This document shows, piece after piece, positions 1-7,943 of a stretch of DNA of 64,000 bases. The stretch's first letter is position 1. Each line of letters starts with the position of its first letter. Under the pieces are notes generated by a model. The model was not told the origin of the DNA. It saw only the letters and a list, made by a program, of their open reading frames with translations, and did no database searches. The position numbers and the translations under genes were made by a program. This DNA comes from Pantoea eucrina. GTDB taxonomy: Bacteria; Pseudomonadota; Gammaproteobacteria; Enterobacterales; Enterobacteriaceae. The DNA is taken from positions 237,860 to 301,859 of the forward strand of contig NZ_MAYN01000008.1 in assembly GCF_001691555.1 (NCBI RefSeq), read 5' to 3'.

Positions 1-1397
1 GCATCATCCAGTTCGCGTACCCACTCATTTTTCACCAGGTAGCGCAGTTCAGCTTCATAAAACTCATGGCCAAAGTTCTCACCCAGATCGGTCAGGCTGG
101 TGGCACCCTCAAGCAGCATTTCGGTGCGGCTGCCGTAGGTGCGGGCATAGTGCCGCGCCATGTTTTCACTGATAAACGGATAGCGGCGACGCAGGCTGGC
201 AGCGTAGTCGTCACGCGTGCCGGAGAAGTCACCACCCGGCAGCACGGCGCTTTTCGTCCAGGCCGGACCGGCGTTCGGATAGTACTTCGCCAGTTTCTCC
301 ATTGCGTGCTCAGCCAGCTTGCGATAAGTGGTCAGCTTGCCGCCAAACACCGACAGCAGCGGCGCTTCACCGTTATCGTCACGCACGTCCAGCGTATAAT
401 CACGGGTGATCGCCTGCGGTGAATCTGACTCATCATCACACAGCGGGCGCACGCCGGAGTAGCTCCAGACGATATCGTCTGCGGTCAGCTGCTTTTTAAA
501 GTGCGCGTTAAACACCTTCAGCAGATAGCGCGTCTCTTCCTCGTCAATCTTGACGTTTTTCGGATCGCCTTTGTACTCTACGTCAGTGGTACCGATGATA
601 GAAAATTCATCCATCCACGGGATCACAAACACAATACGATTATCTTCGTTCTGCAGAATATACGCCTGCTTCTCGGTGTGCACACGCGGCACCACAATGT
701 GGCTGCCTTTGATCAGGCGAATACCGTAGGGTGATTTCAGCTGCAGGCCGTCGTCAAACAGCTGTTTAACCCACGGACCGGCTGCGTTGACCAGGCCTTT
801 AGCGCGCCAGGTCAGGATTTTGCCGGTATCGACCTCTTCTGCCTCAACCATCCACATGCCGCCTTCACGCCATGCGCGATTAACACGAGTACGGGTGCGC
901 ACTTCGCCACCTTTGCGCTCAACTTCCTGCGCATTCAGCACCACCATACGGGCATCATCCACCCAGCAGTCAGAATATTCGAAACCGCGCGTAATTTCCG
1001 GCTTCAGCGCTGACTCCGCGCCAAAACGCAGGCCTTTACTGCCTGGCAGCGTGGTGCGCTTGCCGAGACGGTCGTACATAAACAGGCCCATGCGGATCAT
1101 CCACGCCGGGCGCAGATGCGGGCGGTGCGGCAGACGAAAGCGCATCGGGAAAGCGATATGCGGCGCCATTTTTAACAGCACTTCACGCTCTGCCAGCGCT
1201 TCGCCGACCAGGCGAAACTCGTAGTGCTCAAGATAGCGCAGGCCACCGTGAATCAGTTTTGAACTGGCGGAGGAGGTGGCACACGCCAGATCCCGCGCCT
1301 CCAGCATCAGCACAGACAGTCCGCGTCCTGCAGCGTCCACTGCAATGCCGGCTCCGTTGATGCCGCCGCCGATCACGATCAGGTCTTTGGTTTCCAC
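1..1397 (-). CDS. glpD: Aerobic glycerol-3-phosphate dehydrogenase, 3' end cut by window
   Basis: This flavoprotein oxidises sn-glycerol-3-phosphate to dihydroxyacetone phosphate at the inner membrane and passes electrons to ubiquinone. The N-terminus reads VETKDLIVIGGGINGAG, a Rossmann FAD-binding GxGxxG fingerprint, followed by the family SSASSKLIHGGLRYLEHYEF segment. About 465 of roughly 500 codons are present; the C-terminus lies beyond base 1. The start is a GTG at 1397 preceded by GGAGG at good spacing. The ATG at 1402 is in another frame. The gene diverges from glpEGR and a GlpR operator lies just upstream, so induction by glycerol-3-phosphate is expected. Confidence 0.96.
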   Translation of the reverse strand, partial: METKDLIVIGGGINGAGIAVDAAGRGLSVLMLEARDLACATSSASSKLIHGGLRYLEHYEFRLVGEALAEREVLLKMAPHIAFPMRFRLPHRPHLRPAWMIRMGLFMYDRLGKRTTLPGSKGLRFGAESALKPEITRGFEYSDCWVDDARMVVLNAQEVERKGGEVRTRTRVNRAWREGGMWMVEAEEVDTGKILTWRAKGLVNAAGPWVKQLFDDGLQLKSPYGIRLIKGSHIVVPRVHTEKQAYILQNEDNRIVFVIPWMDEFSIIGTTDVEYKGDPKNVKIDEEETRYLLKVFNAHFKKQLTADDIVWSYSGVRPLCDDESDSPQAITRDYTLDVRDDNGEAPLLSVFGGKLTTYRKLAEHAMEKLAKYYPNAGPAWTKSAVLPGGDFSGTRDDYAASLRRRYPFISENMARHYARTYGSRTEMLLEGATSLTDLGENFGHEFYEAELRYLVKNEWVRELDD

Positions 1398-1429
1398 GTC
1401 ATCTCCTCCGATGTTCGGAATAGTTCTAA

Positions 1430-1449
1430 AATGTTCGTTTTCGAGCGTA
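1430..1449. promoter_or_regulatory. GlpR operator between glpD and glpE
   Basis: The two half-sites AATGTTCGTT and TTCGAGCGTA form a 20-bp imperfect palindrome. The left half fits the known GlpR half-site WATKYTCGWW at 10 of 10 positions and the right half at 9 of 10 on the opposite strand. It lies about 33 bp upstream of the glpD start, and the window encodes GlpR itself. A weaker half-site-like sequence (GATGTTCGGA) starts at 1410, exactly 20 bp away, which may be a second degraded operator. Confidence 0.75.
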
Positions 1450-1503
1450 ATAATAATCGGAAACCAACATTTTCGCCAGTCTTTAACGCAATAAAAACAT
1501 TCC

Positions 1504-1523
1504 TGCGTGATGCAGCTAACATT
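1504..1523. promoter_or_regulatory. Candidate CRP site in the glpD-glpE intergenic region
   Basis: CGTGA, six bases, then TAACA (1506-1521) matches the TGTGA-N6-TCACA core at 8 of 10 positions. E. coli glpD is known to be activated by cAMP-CRP. The match is moderate, so this is only a candidate. Confidence 0.35.
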
Positions 1524-1625
1524 CCGGCAGGAAAAAAAACAGATAACCCTTTTCTTTATCAGGTTATGGCACCTGTTTCTCAGGGTAAACTAGGCGCAAA
1601 CAGAACAGCGGAATGAGAGATAACG

Positions 1626-1952
1626 ATGGAAACCTTCGAGTGTATTAATGTTCAGCAGGCAAACGCGCAGCTGGCGCAGGGCGCACAGTTAGTCGATATT
1701 CGCGACCCGCAAAGTTTCGCCATGGGACATGCTGCTGGCGCGCAGCATCTCTCTAATGACAACCTGGCAGACTTTATTGCGCAGGCCCGCCATGACCTGC
1801 CGGTACTGGTGATGTGTTATCACGGCAACAGCAGTAAAGGCGCAGCACAATTTCTGCTGGGGCAGGGTTTCAGCGAGGTATACAGCATTGATGGCGGTTT
1901 TGATGCCTGGCGTGCAGCGTTTCCTGCGCAGACCGCGACCGGCAGTCTCTGA
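1626..1952 (+). CDS. glpE: Thiosulfate sulfurtransferase GlpE (single-domain rhodanese)
   Basis: A 108-residue single-domain rhodanese, the usual length for GlpE. It moves the sulfane sulfur of thiosulfate to cyanide or thioredoxin through a cysteine persulfide in the cytoplasm. The active-site loop CYHGNSSKG starts at Cys64, and the early [13 protein letters not shown] segment is typical. A GAGAGATAACG leader gives the ribosome-binding site. It is the first gene of glpE-glpG-glpR and probably shares their expression. Why a rhodanese sits in a glycerol-phosphate operon is not known. Confidence 0.95.
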   Translation: METFECINVQQANAQLAQGAQLVDIRDPQSFAMGHAAGAQHLSNDNLADFIAQARHDLPVLVMCYHGNSSKGAAQFLLGQGFSEVYSIDGGFDAWRAAFPAQTATGSL

Positions 1953-1982
1953 TCCGCCATTTTATCCTGAGGAGAGCACCGC

Positions 1983-2816
1983 ATGATGCGTATTACTCAG
2001 TTCAGTCACGCCCGCACCGCGCAGGCGTTTGTGGATTATATGGCGACGCGCGGTGTGACGCTGCGCATAGAGCAGGAAAGTCACTCCGTGATCGTGCTGG
2101 ATGATGAGAGCCAGCTGCAGATGGTCGAAAACGAACTTGCACAATTCGTTCGCGACCCCAATCACCCGCGCTATCAGGCGGCCAGCTGGCACAGCGGCAC
2201 TACCCGCAGCGGGCTGCGCTATGAGCGCAGCAATATCTGGGCCGCTATCCGGGAGCGTGCCGGACCACTGACGCTTTCGGTTATGACGCTCTGCGTCGCC
2301 GTGTTTATTCTGATGCAGATAGCAGGCGATGATGTCGCGCTGGCATGGCTGGGGTGGCCGGCTGACGCCTCGCAATATTTTCAGGTGTGGCGCTGGTTCA
2401 GCCATGCGCTGCTGCACTTTTCGCTGCTTCATATCCTGTTTAACCTGATGTGGTGGTGGTATCTGGGCGGGGCGGTAGAGAAACGACTCGGCAGCGGTAA
2501 GCTGTTTGTTATTATGCTGATTTCTGCGCTGCTTAGCGGCTGGATGCAGGCCAAATTCAGCGGCGTGCTCTTTGGTGGTCTCTCAGGTGTGGTGTATGCG
2601 CTGATGGGCTATTGCTGGCTGCGCGGCGAGCGCGATCCCGAAAGCGGTATTTATCTGGAGCGCGGACTGATTGGTTTCGCTATTGTATGGCTGGTGATTG
2701 GCTGGTATGGCGCGTTTGGTCTGGCAATTGCCAACGCCGCGCACGTGACCGGCCTGCTGGTCGGGCTGGCCATGGCTTTTATGGATACCCGCCGCGTCGT
2801 CCGTCATCAGAGATAA
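1983..2816 (+). CDS. glpG: Rhomboid intramembrane serine protease GlpG
   Basis: A six-helix rhomboid protease of 277 residues, cleaving substrate transmembrane segments in the inner membrane. The catalytic pair is visible as Ser201 in [10 protein letters not shown] and His254 in ANAAHVTG, the same numbering as E. coli. The cytoplasmic N-terminal domain occupies about residues 1-90, and the [19 protein letters not shown] region forms helix 2 and the L1 area. A GAGGAG ribosome-binding site precedes the ATG. It is the middle gene of glpEGR, 30 bases after glpE. Confidence 0.96.
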   Translation: MMRITQFSHARTAQAFVDYMATRGVTLRIEQESHSVIVLDDESQLQMVENELAQFVRDPNHPRYQAASWHSGTTRSGLRYERSNIWAAIRERAGPLTLSVMTLCVAVFILMQIAGDDVALAWLGWPADASQYFQVWRWFSHALLHFSLLHILFNLMWWWYLGGAVEKRLGSGKLFVIMLISALLSGWMQAKFSGVLFGGLSGVVYALMGYCWLRGERDPESGIYLERGLIGFAIVWLVIGWYGAFGLAIANAAHVTGLLVGLAMAFMDTRRVVRHQR

Positions 2817-2848
2817 AAAGAACACGGCTGCAAGCCGAGGAGAGAGAT

Positions 2849-3607
2849 GTGAAGCAGACGCAACGTCATGACGCCATTATTGATCTGGTCCGGCGTCAGG
2901 GGTATGTCAGTACGGAAGAGCTGGTTGAGCATTTTGCGGTCAGTCCGCAAACCATCCGCCGCGATTTAAACGATCTGGCCGATCAGAACAAAATTCAGCG
3001 CCATCACGGCGGCGCGGCACTCCCCTCCAGTTCGGAAAACACCGCCTGGCAGGATCGCAAAATGATGTGGTCAGCAGAAAAAGCCCGCATTGCCGCGCGC
3101 GTGGCCAGCCAGATCCCCGATGGCGCAACGCTGTTTATTGATATCGGCACCACCCCGGAAGCGGTAGCTCATGCGCTGCTGAACCATAACGATCTGCGCA
3201 TTGTCACTAATAATCTGAACGTTGCCATTCTGCTGATGGGCAAGCCCGATTTCCGGGTGATCATTGCCGGCGGAGAAGTGCGCACGCGTGATGGCGGGAT
3301 TATGGGCGAAGCCACGCTCGACTTTATTTCTCAGTTCCGCCTCGACTACGGCATTCTCGGTATCAGCGGTATCGATATGGACGGCTCGCTGCTGGAGTTT
3401 GACTATCATGAAGTGCGCACCAAACGGGCCATCATCGACAATTCGCGCTGCGTAATGCTGGTTGTGGATCACTCAAAGTTCGGGCGTAACGCCATGGTCA
3501 ATCTGGGCAACATGGGACTGATTGATTATATGTATACAGATCAGAAGCCTCCTGCCAGCGTGCTTAAAGTGATCGAGCAGCACGAGGTCCATCTCGAACT
3601 CTGCTGA
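2849..3607 (+). CDS. glpR: DeoR-family glycerol-3-phosphate regulon repressor
   Basis: A 252-residue DeoR-family repressor, full length. It has an N-terminal winged helix (YVSTEELVEHFAVSPQTIRRD, residues about 19-39, given here as two parts: YVSTEELVEHF and AVSPQTIRRD) and a DeoR C-terminal sugar-phosphate sensor domain with IDIGTTPEAVAHAL. Glycerol-3-phosphate is the inducer. The start is GTG at 2849. It overlaps an out-of-frame ATG (2847) that is followed at once by TGA, so only the GTG gives the protein. A GAGGAGAGAG tract supplies the ribosome-binding site. It is the last gene of glpEGR and is followed by a strong terminator. Confidence 0.95.
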   Translation: MKQTQRHDAIIDLVRRQGYVSTEELVEHFAVSPQTIRRDLNDLADQNKIQRHHGGAALPSSSENTAWQDRKMMWSAEKARIAARVASQIPDGATLFIDIGTTPEAVAHALLNHNDLRIVTNNLNVAILLMGKPDFRVIIAGGEVRTRDGGIMGEATLDFISQFRLDYGILGISGIDMDGSLLEFDYHEVRTKRAIIDNSRCVMLVVDHSKFGRNAMVNLGNMGLIDYMYTDQKPPASVLKVIEQHEVHLELC

Positions 3608-3613
3608 TCCTGT

Positions 3614-3643
3614 GCCGGGCTGTGTGCCCGGCCAGCTATTTTT
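3614..3643 (+). terminator. Rho-independent terminator after glpR
   Basis: A perfect 7-bp GC stem (GCCGGGC/GCCCGGC) with loop TGTGT is followed by CAGCTATTTTT. It begins 7 bases after the glpR stop, closing glpEGR and separating it from malQ. Confidence 0.8.
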
Positions 3644-3740
3644 ATCCTCTCCGTCCTGATCCGGTCGCTTTTTTCACCAGGCGCGACTTTACTTATCCTT
3701 TTGAGCAGTAGCCGCTAGCCCGGACGCGAAAGGAGCGTTG

Positions 3741-5783
3741 ATGTCTCTCAGTAAACTGGATAAGGCCGCAGAAGCGGCGGGAATTGCTTTGCGTTTTGTG
3801 AATGCCAGAGGGGAACAGGAAACCATCAGCGATGAGACTAAAGAGGCGCTGCTGACGGTGATGGAAGCGCCTGCCGGCAAAACGCCGCCGGTGCCGCCGG
3901 TGCAGGTCTTTGTGGCACGCGCACGACGTGAACTCACGGTGAATGGCAAAGGAGAATTTACCTGGCAGCTGACCACCGAGCAGGGTAAAAGCCACAGCGG
4001 CACGGTACAGGGCGGTGAGAGGCTGACGCTGCCGCCGCGTCTGGCGCAGGGCTACCATCAGCTCAGCCTGCGTAAGGGACGTCAGCAGTGGCAGTCGCGC
4101 CTGATTATCGCGCCGCGTCGCTGCTATCTGCCTGAGCCGCTGGCACAGGGAGAAAAGCGCTGGGGGGCGCTGGTGCAGCTCTATACGCTGCGCTCAGAGC
4201 AGAACTGGGGTATCGGCGACTTTGGCGATTTAAAGCGCATGCTGGAACAGGTGGCGGCGCACGGTGGCGATTTTATCGGCCTTAACCCGCTGCATGCGCT
4301 CTATCCGGCGCAGCCTGAACTTGCCAGTCCCTACAGTCCGGCATCGCGCCGCTGGCTGAATATTCTCTATATTGACGTCAGCCAGGTGGCAGGGTTTCAG
4401 CAGAGCGCAGCGGCGCAGCGCTGGTGGAAAAGTGCCAAAACCCGTAAGGCGCTGGAGAATGCGCGTGCGGCAGAGGCGGTTGACTATGCGGCGGTAGCGG
4501 CACTCAAGCTGGAGGCGCTGCGTCTCGCCTGGCAGCAGTATCAGCCGCAGGCAGCGGATGACACGGCGTTCCAGGCATTTCTGACGGCGGGCGGCGAGCC
4601 TTTACGTTACCAGGCGGCGTTTGACGGCATTCTGGCTGAGCGCAGCGGGCAGGATCGGCAGGCGTGGGGCTGGGAAACGTGGCCGGAGGGCTGGCGCAAT
4701 GCCGCACAGCCTGAAGTACAGACGTGGTGCGCACAGCATGAAGAAGAAATTGGCTTCTGGAGCTGGCTGCAGTGGCTGGCGCATCAGCAGTTCAGCGACT
4801 GCTGGCTGCGCAGTCAGGAGCTGGGTATGGCGGTGGGTCTCTACCGCGATCTGGCGGTGGGTGTGGCTGAACATAGTGCAGAAACCTGGCAGGATCCGCA
4901 GCTCTATAAACTTGGCGCCTCGGTCGGTGCGCCGCCCGATCCGCTGGGACCGCTGGGACAGAACTGGGGGCTGCCGCCGCTCGATCCGCACGTGCTGCGC
5001 GCACGTGGTTATCAGCCGTTTATCGACCTGCTGCGCGCAAATATGCGCGACTGTGGCGCGCTGCGCATCGACCATGTGATGTCTCTGCTGCGGCTGTGGT
5101 GGATCCCGCACGGGGAAAACGCGGATAAAGGTGCCTATGTCTCCTATCCGGTAGACGATCTGCTGGCGATTCTGGCGCTGGAGAGTCAGCGGCTGCGCTG
5201 CATGGTGATTGGTGAAGATCTCGGCACCGTGCCGCAGGAAATTGTCAGACTGCTACGTGACAGCGGCGTTTTTTCCTGGAAAGTACTGTTCTTTGAGCAG
5301 GAAAAAGAGGGGCGCTATCGCCTGCCCGACAGCTATCCGCAGCAATCTATCGCCAGTGCCAGCACCCACGATCTGCCTACGCTGAGCGGCTTCTGGCAGG
5401 CAGACGATCTGGCGCTGGGTGAGAAGCTGGGGATGTATAAAGGCAGCACGCTGCAGTCGCTACAGGCGCAGCGCGTTAAGCAGAAGCAGGCGCTGCTGGA
5501 TGCGCTGCATCAGGCTGGCGCAATGCCGGCACGCAGTGTAAAGCAGGCGCTGACGCCGGCGTTTAATCAGGCTATCCATCGTTTTCTGGCGCTCACCGGC
5601 AGCGCGCTGCTGGGCCTGCAGCCGGAAGACTGGATGGGCATGACGACACCGGTTAACGTACCGGGCACAACAGATGAGTATCCTAACTGGCGACGCAAAT
5701 GGAGCTTTACGCTGGAAGAGGCGTTTGCGGATAACAACGTGAAGAAGCTGCTGAAAACGGTAAGCGAGGCGCGCAAAGCGTAG
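3741..5783 (+). CDS. malQ: 4-alpha-glucanotransferase (amylomaltase)
   Basis: A 680-residue GH77 enzyme that transfers maltosyl and longer dextrinyl units between alpha-1,4-glucans and releases glucose in the cytoplasm. Signature regions include ALVQLYTLRSEQNWGIGDFG, GLNPLHALYP and SPYSPASRRWLN early, the nucleophile region ALRIDHVMSL, the acid/base region MVIGEDLGTVP and STHDLPTLSGFW. The ATG at 3741 follows AGGAG at 3731; a TTG just before it is not needed. In E. coli this gene follows malP, but no malP or malT is next to it here, so it is an orphan of the maltose regulon at this locus. Confidence 0.95.
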   Translation: MSLSKLDKAAEAAGIALRFVNARGEQETISDETKEALLTVMEAPAGKTPPVPPVQVFVARARRELTVNGKGEFTWQLTTEQGKSHSGTVQGGERLTLPPRLAQGYHQLSLRKGRQQWQSRLIIAPRRCYLPEPLAQGEKRWGALVQLYTLRSEQNWGIGDFGDLKRMLEQVAAHGGDFIGLNPLHALYPAQPELASPYSPASRRWLNILYIDVSQVAGFQQSAAAQRWWKSAKTRKALENARAAEAVDYAAVAALKLEALRLAWQQYQPQAADDTAFQAFLTAGGEPLRYQAAFDGILAERSGQDRQAWGWETWPEGWRNAAQPEVQTWCAQHEEEIGFWSWLQWLAHQQFSDCWLRSQELGMAVGLYRDLAVGVAEHSAETWQDPQLYKLGASVGAPPDPLGPLGQNWGLPPLDPHVLRARGYQPFIDLLRANMRDCGALRIDHVMSLLRLWWIPHGENADKGAYVSYPVDDLLAILALESQRLRCMVIGEDLGTVPQEIVRLLRDSGVFSWKVLFFEQEKEGRYRLPDSYPQQSIASASTHDLPTLSGFWQADDLALGEKLGMYKGSTLQSLQAQRVKQKQALLDALHQAGAMPARSVKQALTPAFNQAIHRFLALTGSALLGLQPEDWMGMTTPVNVPGTTDEYPNWRRKWSFTLEEAFADNNVKKLLKTVSEARKA

Positions 5784-5788
5784 CGAAA

Positions 5789-5815
5789 ATGCGGCAGCAC
5801 AGCGTGCTGCCGCAT
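5789..5815. terminator. Hairpin between convergent malQ and nfuA
   Basis: A perfect 11-bp stem, ATGCGGCAGCA with TGCTGCCGCAT, has loop CAGCG and lies between the two convergent stops. A short A-run on the left provides TTTT on the minus strand, so it probably ends nfuA transcripts and may also block malQ readthrough. Confidence 0.65.
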
Positions 5816-5822
5816 GAAACCA

Positions 5823-6398
5823 TCAATAGTAGGAGTGTTCGCCGCGCTGATGTTCAGTGAGATCGCGGACACCTTTCAGTTCCGGGAAGGCCGCCAGCAG
5901 CTCTTTCTCAATGCCATCTTTGAGCGTGACATCAATCATCGAGCAACCGTTACAGCCGCCGCCAAACTGCAGAACGGCGATGCCATCATCAGTGATCTCC
6001 ATCAGCGAAACACGGCCGCCGTGACTGGCCAGCTGCGGATTGATTTGTGCCTGCAGCAGATACTCTACCCGCTCTGCCATCGGTGCATCGTCAGAGACTT
6101 TACGCATTTTCGCGTTTGGCGCTTTCAGGGTCAGCTGGGAGCCGAGATTATCCGTAACGAAGTCAATCTCTGCATCTTCAAGATAGGGCGCGCTCAGCTC
6201 GTCCACATAGGCGGAGAGTTTATCGAACTTCAGTTCGGTATCCGTGGCTTCTACCGCGTCAGGCGGGCAGTAGGAGACGCCGCACTCGGCGGTTGGCGTA
6301 CCCGGGTTGATAACGAATACGCGGATCTGGGTGCCATCTTCCTGTTTTGACAGCAGTTTTGCGAAATGCTCTTGCGCAGTATCAGTAATACGGATCAT
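5823..6398 (-). CDS. nfuA: Fe-S biogenesis scaffold/carrier protein NfuA
   Basis: A 191-residue two-domain protein that carries a 4Fe-4S cluster and delivers it to target apoenzymes such as aconitase, mainly under oxidative stress or iron limitation. The N-terminal half is a degenerate A-type (IscA-like) domain starting [16 protein letters not shown]. The C-terminal NifU-like domain carries the cluster-binding CxxC in [18 protein letters not shown]. Length matches E. coli. It lies downstream of gntX on the same strand, 58 bases away. Confidence 0.97.
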   Translation of the reverse strand: MIRITDTAQEHFAKLLSKQEDGTQIRVFVINPGTPTAECGVSYCPPDAVEATDTELKFDKLSAYVDELSAPYLEDAEIDFVTDNLGSQLTLKAPNAKMRKVSDDAPMAERVEYLLQAQINPQLASHGGRVSLMEITDDGIAVLQFGGGCNGCSMIDVTLKDGIEKELLAAFPELKGVRDLTEHQRGEHSYY

Positions 6399-6456
6399 GG
6401 CGATTGCTCAATAGTTGACTAAATTACCTGGTTATAATACGCCCAACACCGACGCT

Positions 6457-7134
6457 CTACAAGGTACGGCACAGGCAGCCAATATGGATGCTGGCAGCGC
6501 CCTGAGCCTGCAGCAGGCGGCTGATTTCCGCTACGGTGCTGCCGGTGGTGACCACATCATCAATCAGCAGGATATGGCGATTCTGCACCGGCATTTCAAG
6601 GCGGAATGCGCTGCGCAGATTATGACGGCGCGCGCGGGCATCAAGCTGATGCTGGACGCTGCTCCGCCGTATCCGGCTGACACCTTCACGATATTCACAG
6701 CGCAGCCAGCGTGCCAGCGGCTGCGCGAGCAGCGCAGACTGATTAAAGCCACGCTGCCAGGCGCGCTGGTGATGCAGCGGCACGCTCAGCACCAAATCGA
6801 ACGCGGGATCGGGTTCACTCCGGCGCTTTGTTAACAATTTTAACAAAAGCAGCCGCGCCAGCATCACCCTGAGTGCTATCGCGCGGGAAAATTTCAGCTG
6901 CTGTACCCAGTGACTCAGGGGCGGAATGTAATCGCTGACGCAGGTTAAGCTGTGCCACGGCGGCGGCTGATTCAGGCAGCGTCCGCAGCGCTGCGGTGTG
7001 GTGCCAGGCAGGCCGCAGCAGGGGCAGAGCGCGGGCAGAGCGGGCAGCTGATGCAGACAAAGACTGCACAGACCGTGATGGGCAATCTGCAGCGGAAGAT
7101 GGCATAGCCAGCAGCGGGCCGGGGTTGATAGCAT
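6457..7134 (-). CDS. gntX: ComF-family phosphoribosyltransferase-like protein GntX
   Basis: A 225-residue ComF/GntX-family protein. Its N-terminal third is rich in paired cysteines (CWLC, CSLC, CPCC, CGRC), typical of a small zinc-binding region. The C-terminal half is a type I phosphoribosyltransferase fold with the PRPP loop ILLIDDVVTTGSTV near residue 190. ComF proteins are linked to handling of imported DNA; in E. coli the gene was named for gluconate use and is needed for growth on DNA as carbon source. It diverges from bioH across 35 bases. The precise reaction is unknown. Confidence 0.93.
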   Translation of the reverse strand: MLSTPARCWLCHLPLQIAHHGLCSLCLHQLPALPALCPCCGLPGTTPQRCGRCLNQPPPWHSLTCVSDYIPPLSHWVQQLKFSRAIALRVMLARLLLLKLLTKRRSEPDPAFDLVLSVPLHHQRAWQRGFNQSALLAQPLARWLRCEYREGVSRIRRSSVQHQLDARARRHNLRSAFRLEMPVQNRHILLIDDVVTTGSTVAEISRLLQAQGAASIHIGCLCRTL

Positions 7135-7169
7135 AGCGACCTCTTTTTCTCTTTTCGGGAGTGTAACCG

Positions 7170-7943
7170 ATGAGTTCGCTTTACTGGCACACCACGGGCA
7201 CGGGCGATCGCGATCTTGTGCTGCTGCACGGCTGGGGACTGAACGCCGAAGTGTGGCAACACATTGTTCCGCGACTCAGCCCTCATTTTCGCCTGCATCT
7301 GGTGGATCTGCCCGGGTTTGGCCGCAGCGCCGCGGCTGGTCCGCTGACGCTGATGCAGATGGCGCAACACCTGCTGCCGCAGCTGCCTGATCGCGCCACG
7401 CTGCTGGGCTGGTCACTGGGCGGGCTGGTGGCCAGCCAGCTGGCGCTGCTGCAGCCCGCGCGTGTGGCTGCGTTAATCAGCGTGGCCTCCTCACCCTGCT
7501 TCACTGCACAGGCGAGCTGGCCGGGTATTAAACCCGACACGCTGACCGGCTTTCAGCAGCAGCTCAGTGACGATTTCCGGCGTACCGTTGAGCGCTTTCT
7601 GGCATTGCAGACTATGGGGACAGAAAACGCCCGTCAGGATGCGCGTCAGCTGAAAGAGGTGGTGCTGTCGCAGCCGATGCCGTCAGTGGCGGCGCTGCAG
7701 GGCGGTCTGGAGATTTTGCGGCAGAGTGATTTACGTCAGGCGCTGGACCACCTTAGCGTGCCGTTTCTGCGACTGTATGGTGCACTGGATGGGCTGGTCC
7801 CGCGCCGTATTGCCGGTGAGCTGGATACGCGCTGGCCCGGCTCCCCGTCGGTGATAATGGAGAAGGCGGCGCACGCACCGTTTATTTCACACCCTGAGGC
7901 GTTCTGCGGGCACGTGACGCAGTTTATCCGCGCAGCCACATAA
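7170..7943 (+). CDS. bioH: Pimeloyl-[acyl-carrier protein] methyl ester esterase
   Basis: A 257-residue alpha/beta hydrolase that removes the methyl group from pimeloyl-ACP methyl ester, releasing pimeloyl-ACP for biotin synthesis. The oxyanion region [12 protein letters not shown] and the nucleophile elbow GWSLGG (Ser near residue 82) are present, with the catalytic His in [14 protein letters not shown] near the C-terminus. It reads divergently from gntX. Its last 20 bases overlap the 3' end of the convergent phosphorylase gene. Confidence 0.96.
   Translation: MSSLYWHTTGTGDRDLVLLHGWGLNAEVWQHIVPRLSPHFRLHLVDLPGFGRSAAAGPLTLMQMAQHLLPQLPDRATLLGWSLGGLVASQLALLQPARVAALISVASSPCFTAQASWPGIKPDTLTGFQQQLSDDFRRTVERFLALQTMGTENARQDARQLKEVVLSQPMPSVAALQGGLEILRQSDLRQALDHLSVPFLRLYGALDGLVPRRIAGELDTRWPGSPSVIMEKAAHAPFISHPEAFCGHVTQFIRAAT

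Noticed and set aside
6399..6456. TTGACT and TATAAT near 6413-6440 as a promoter
   Set aside because: The boxes are only about 12 bases apart and face the wrong way for nfuA and gntX.
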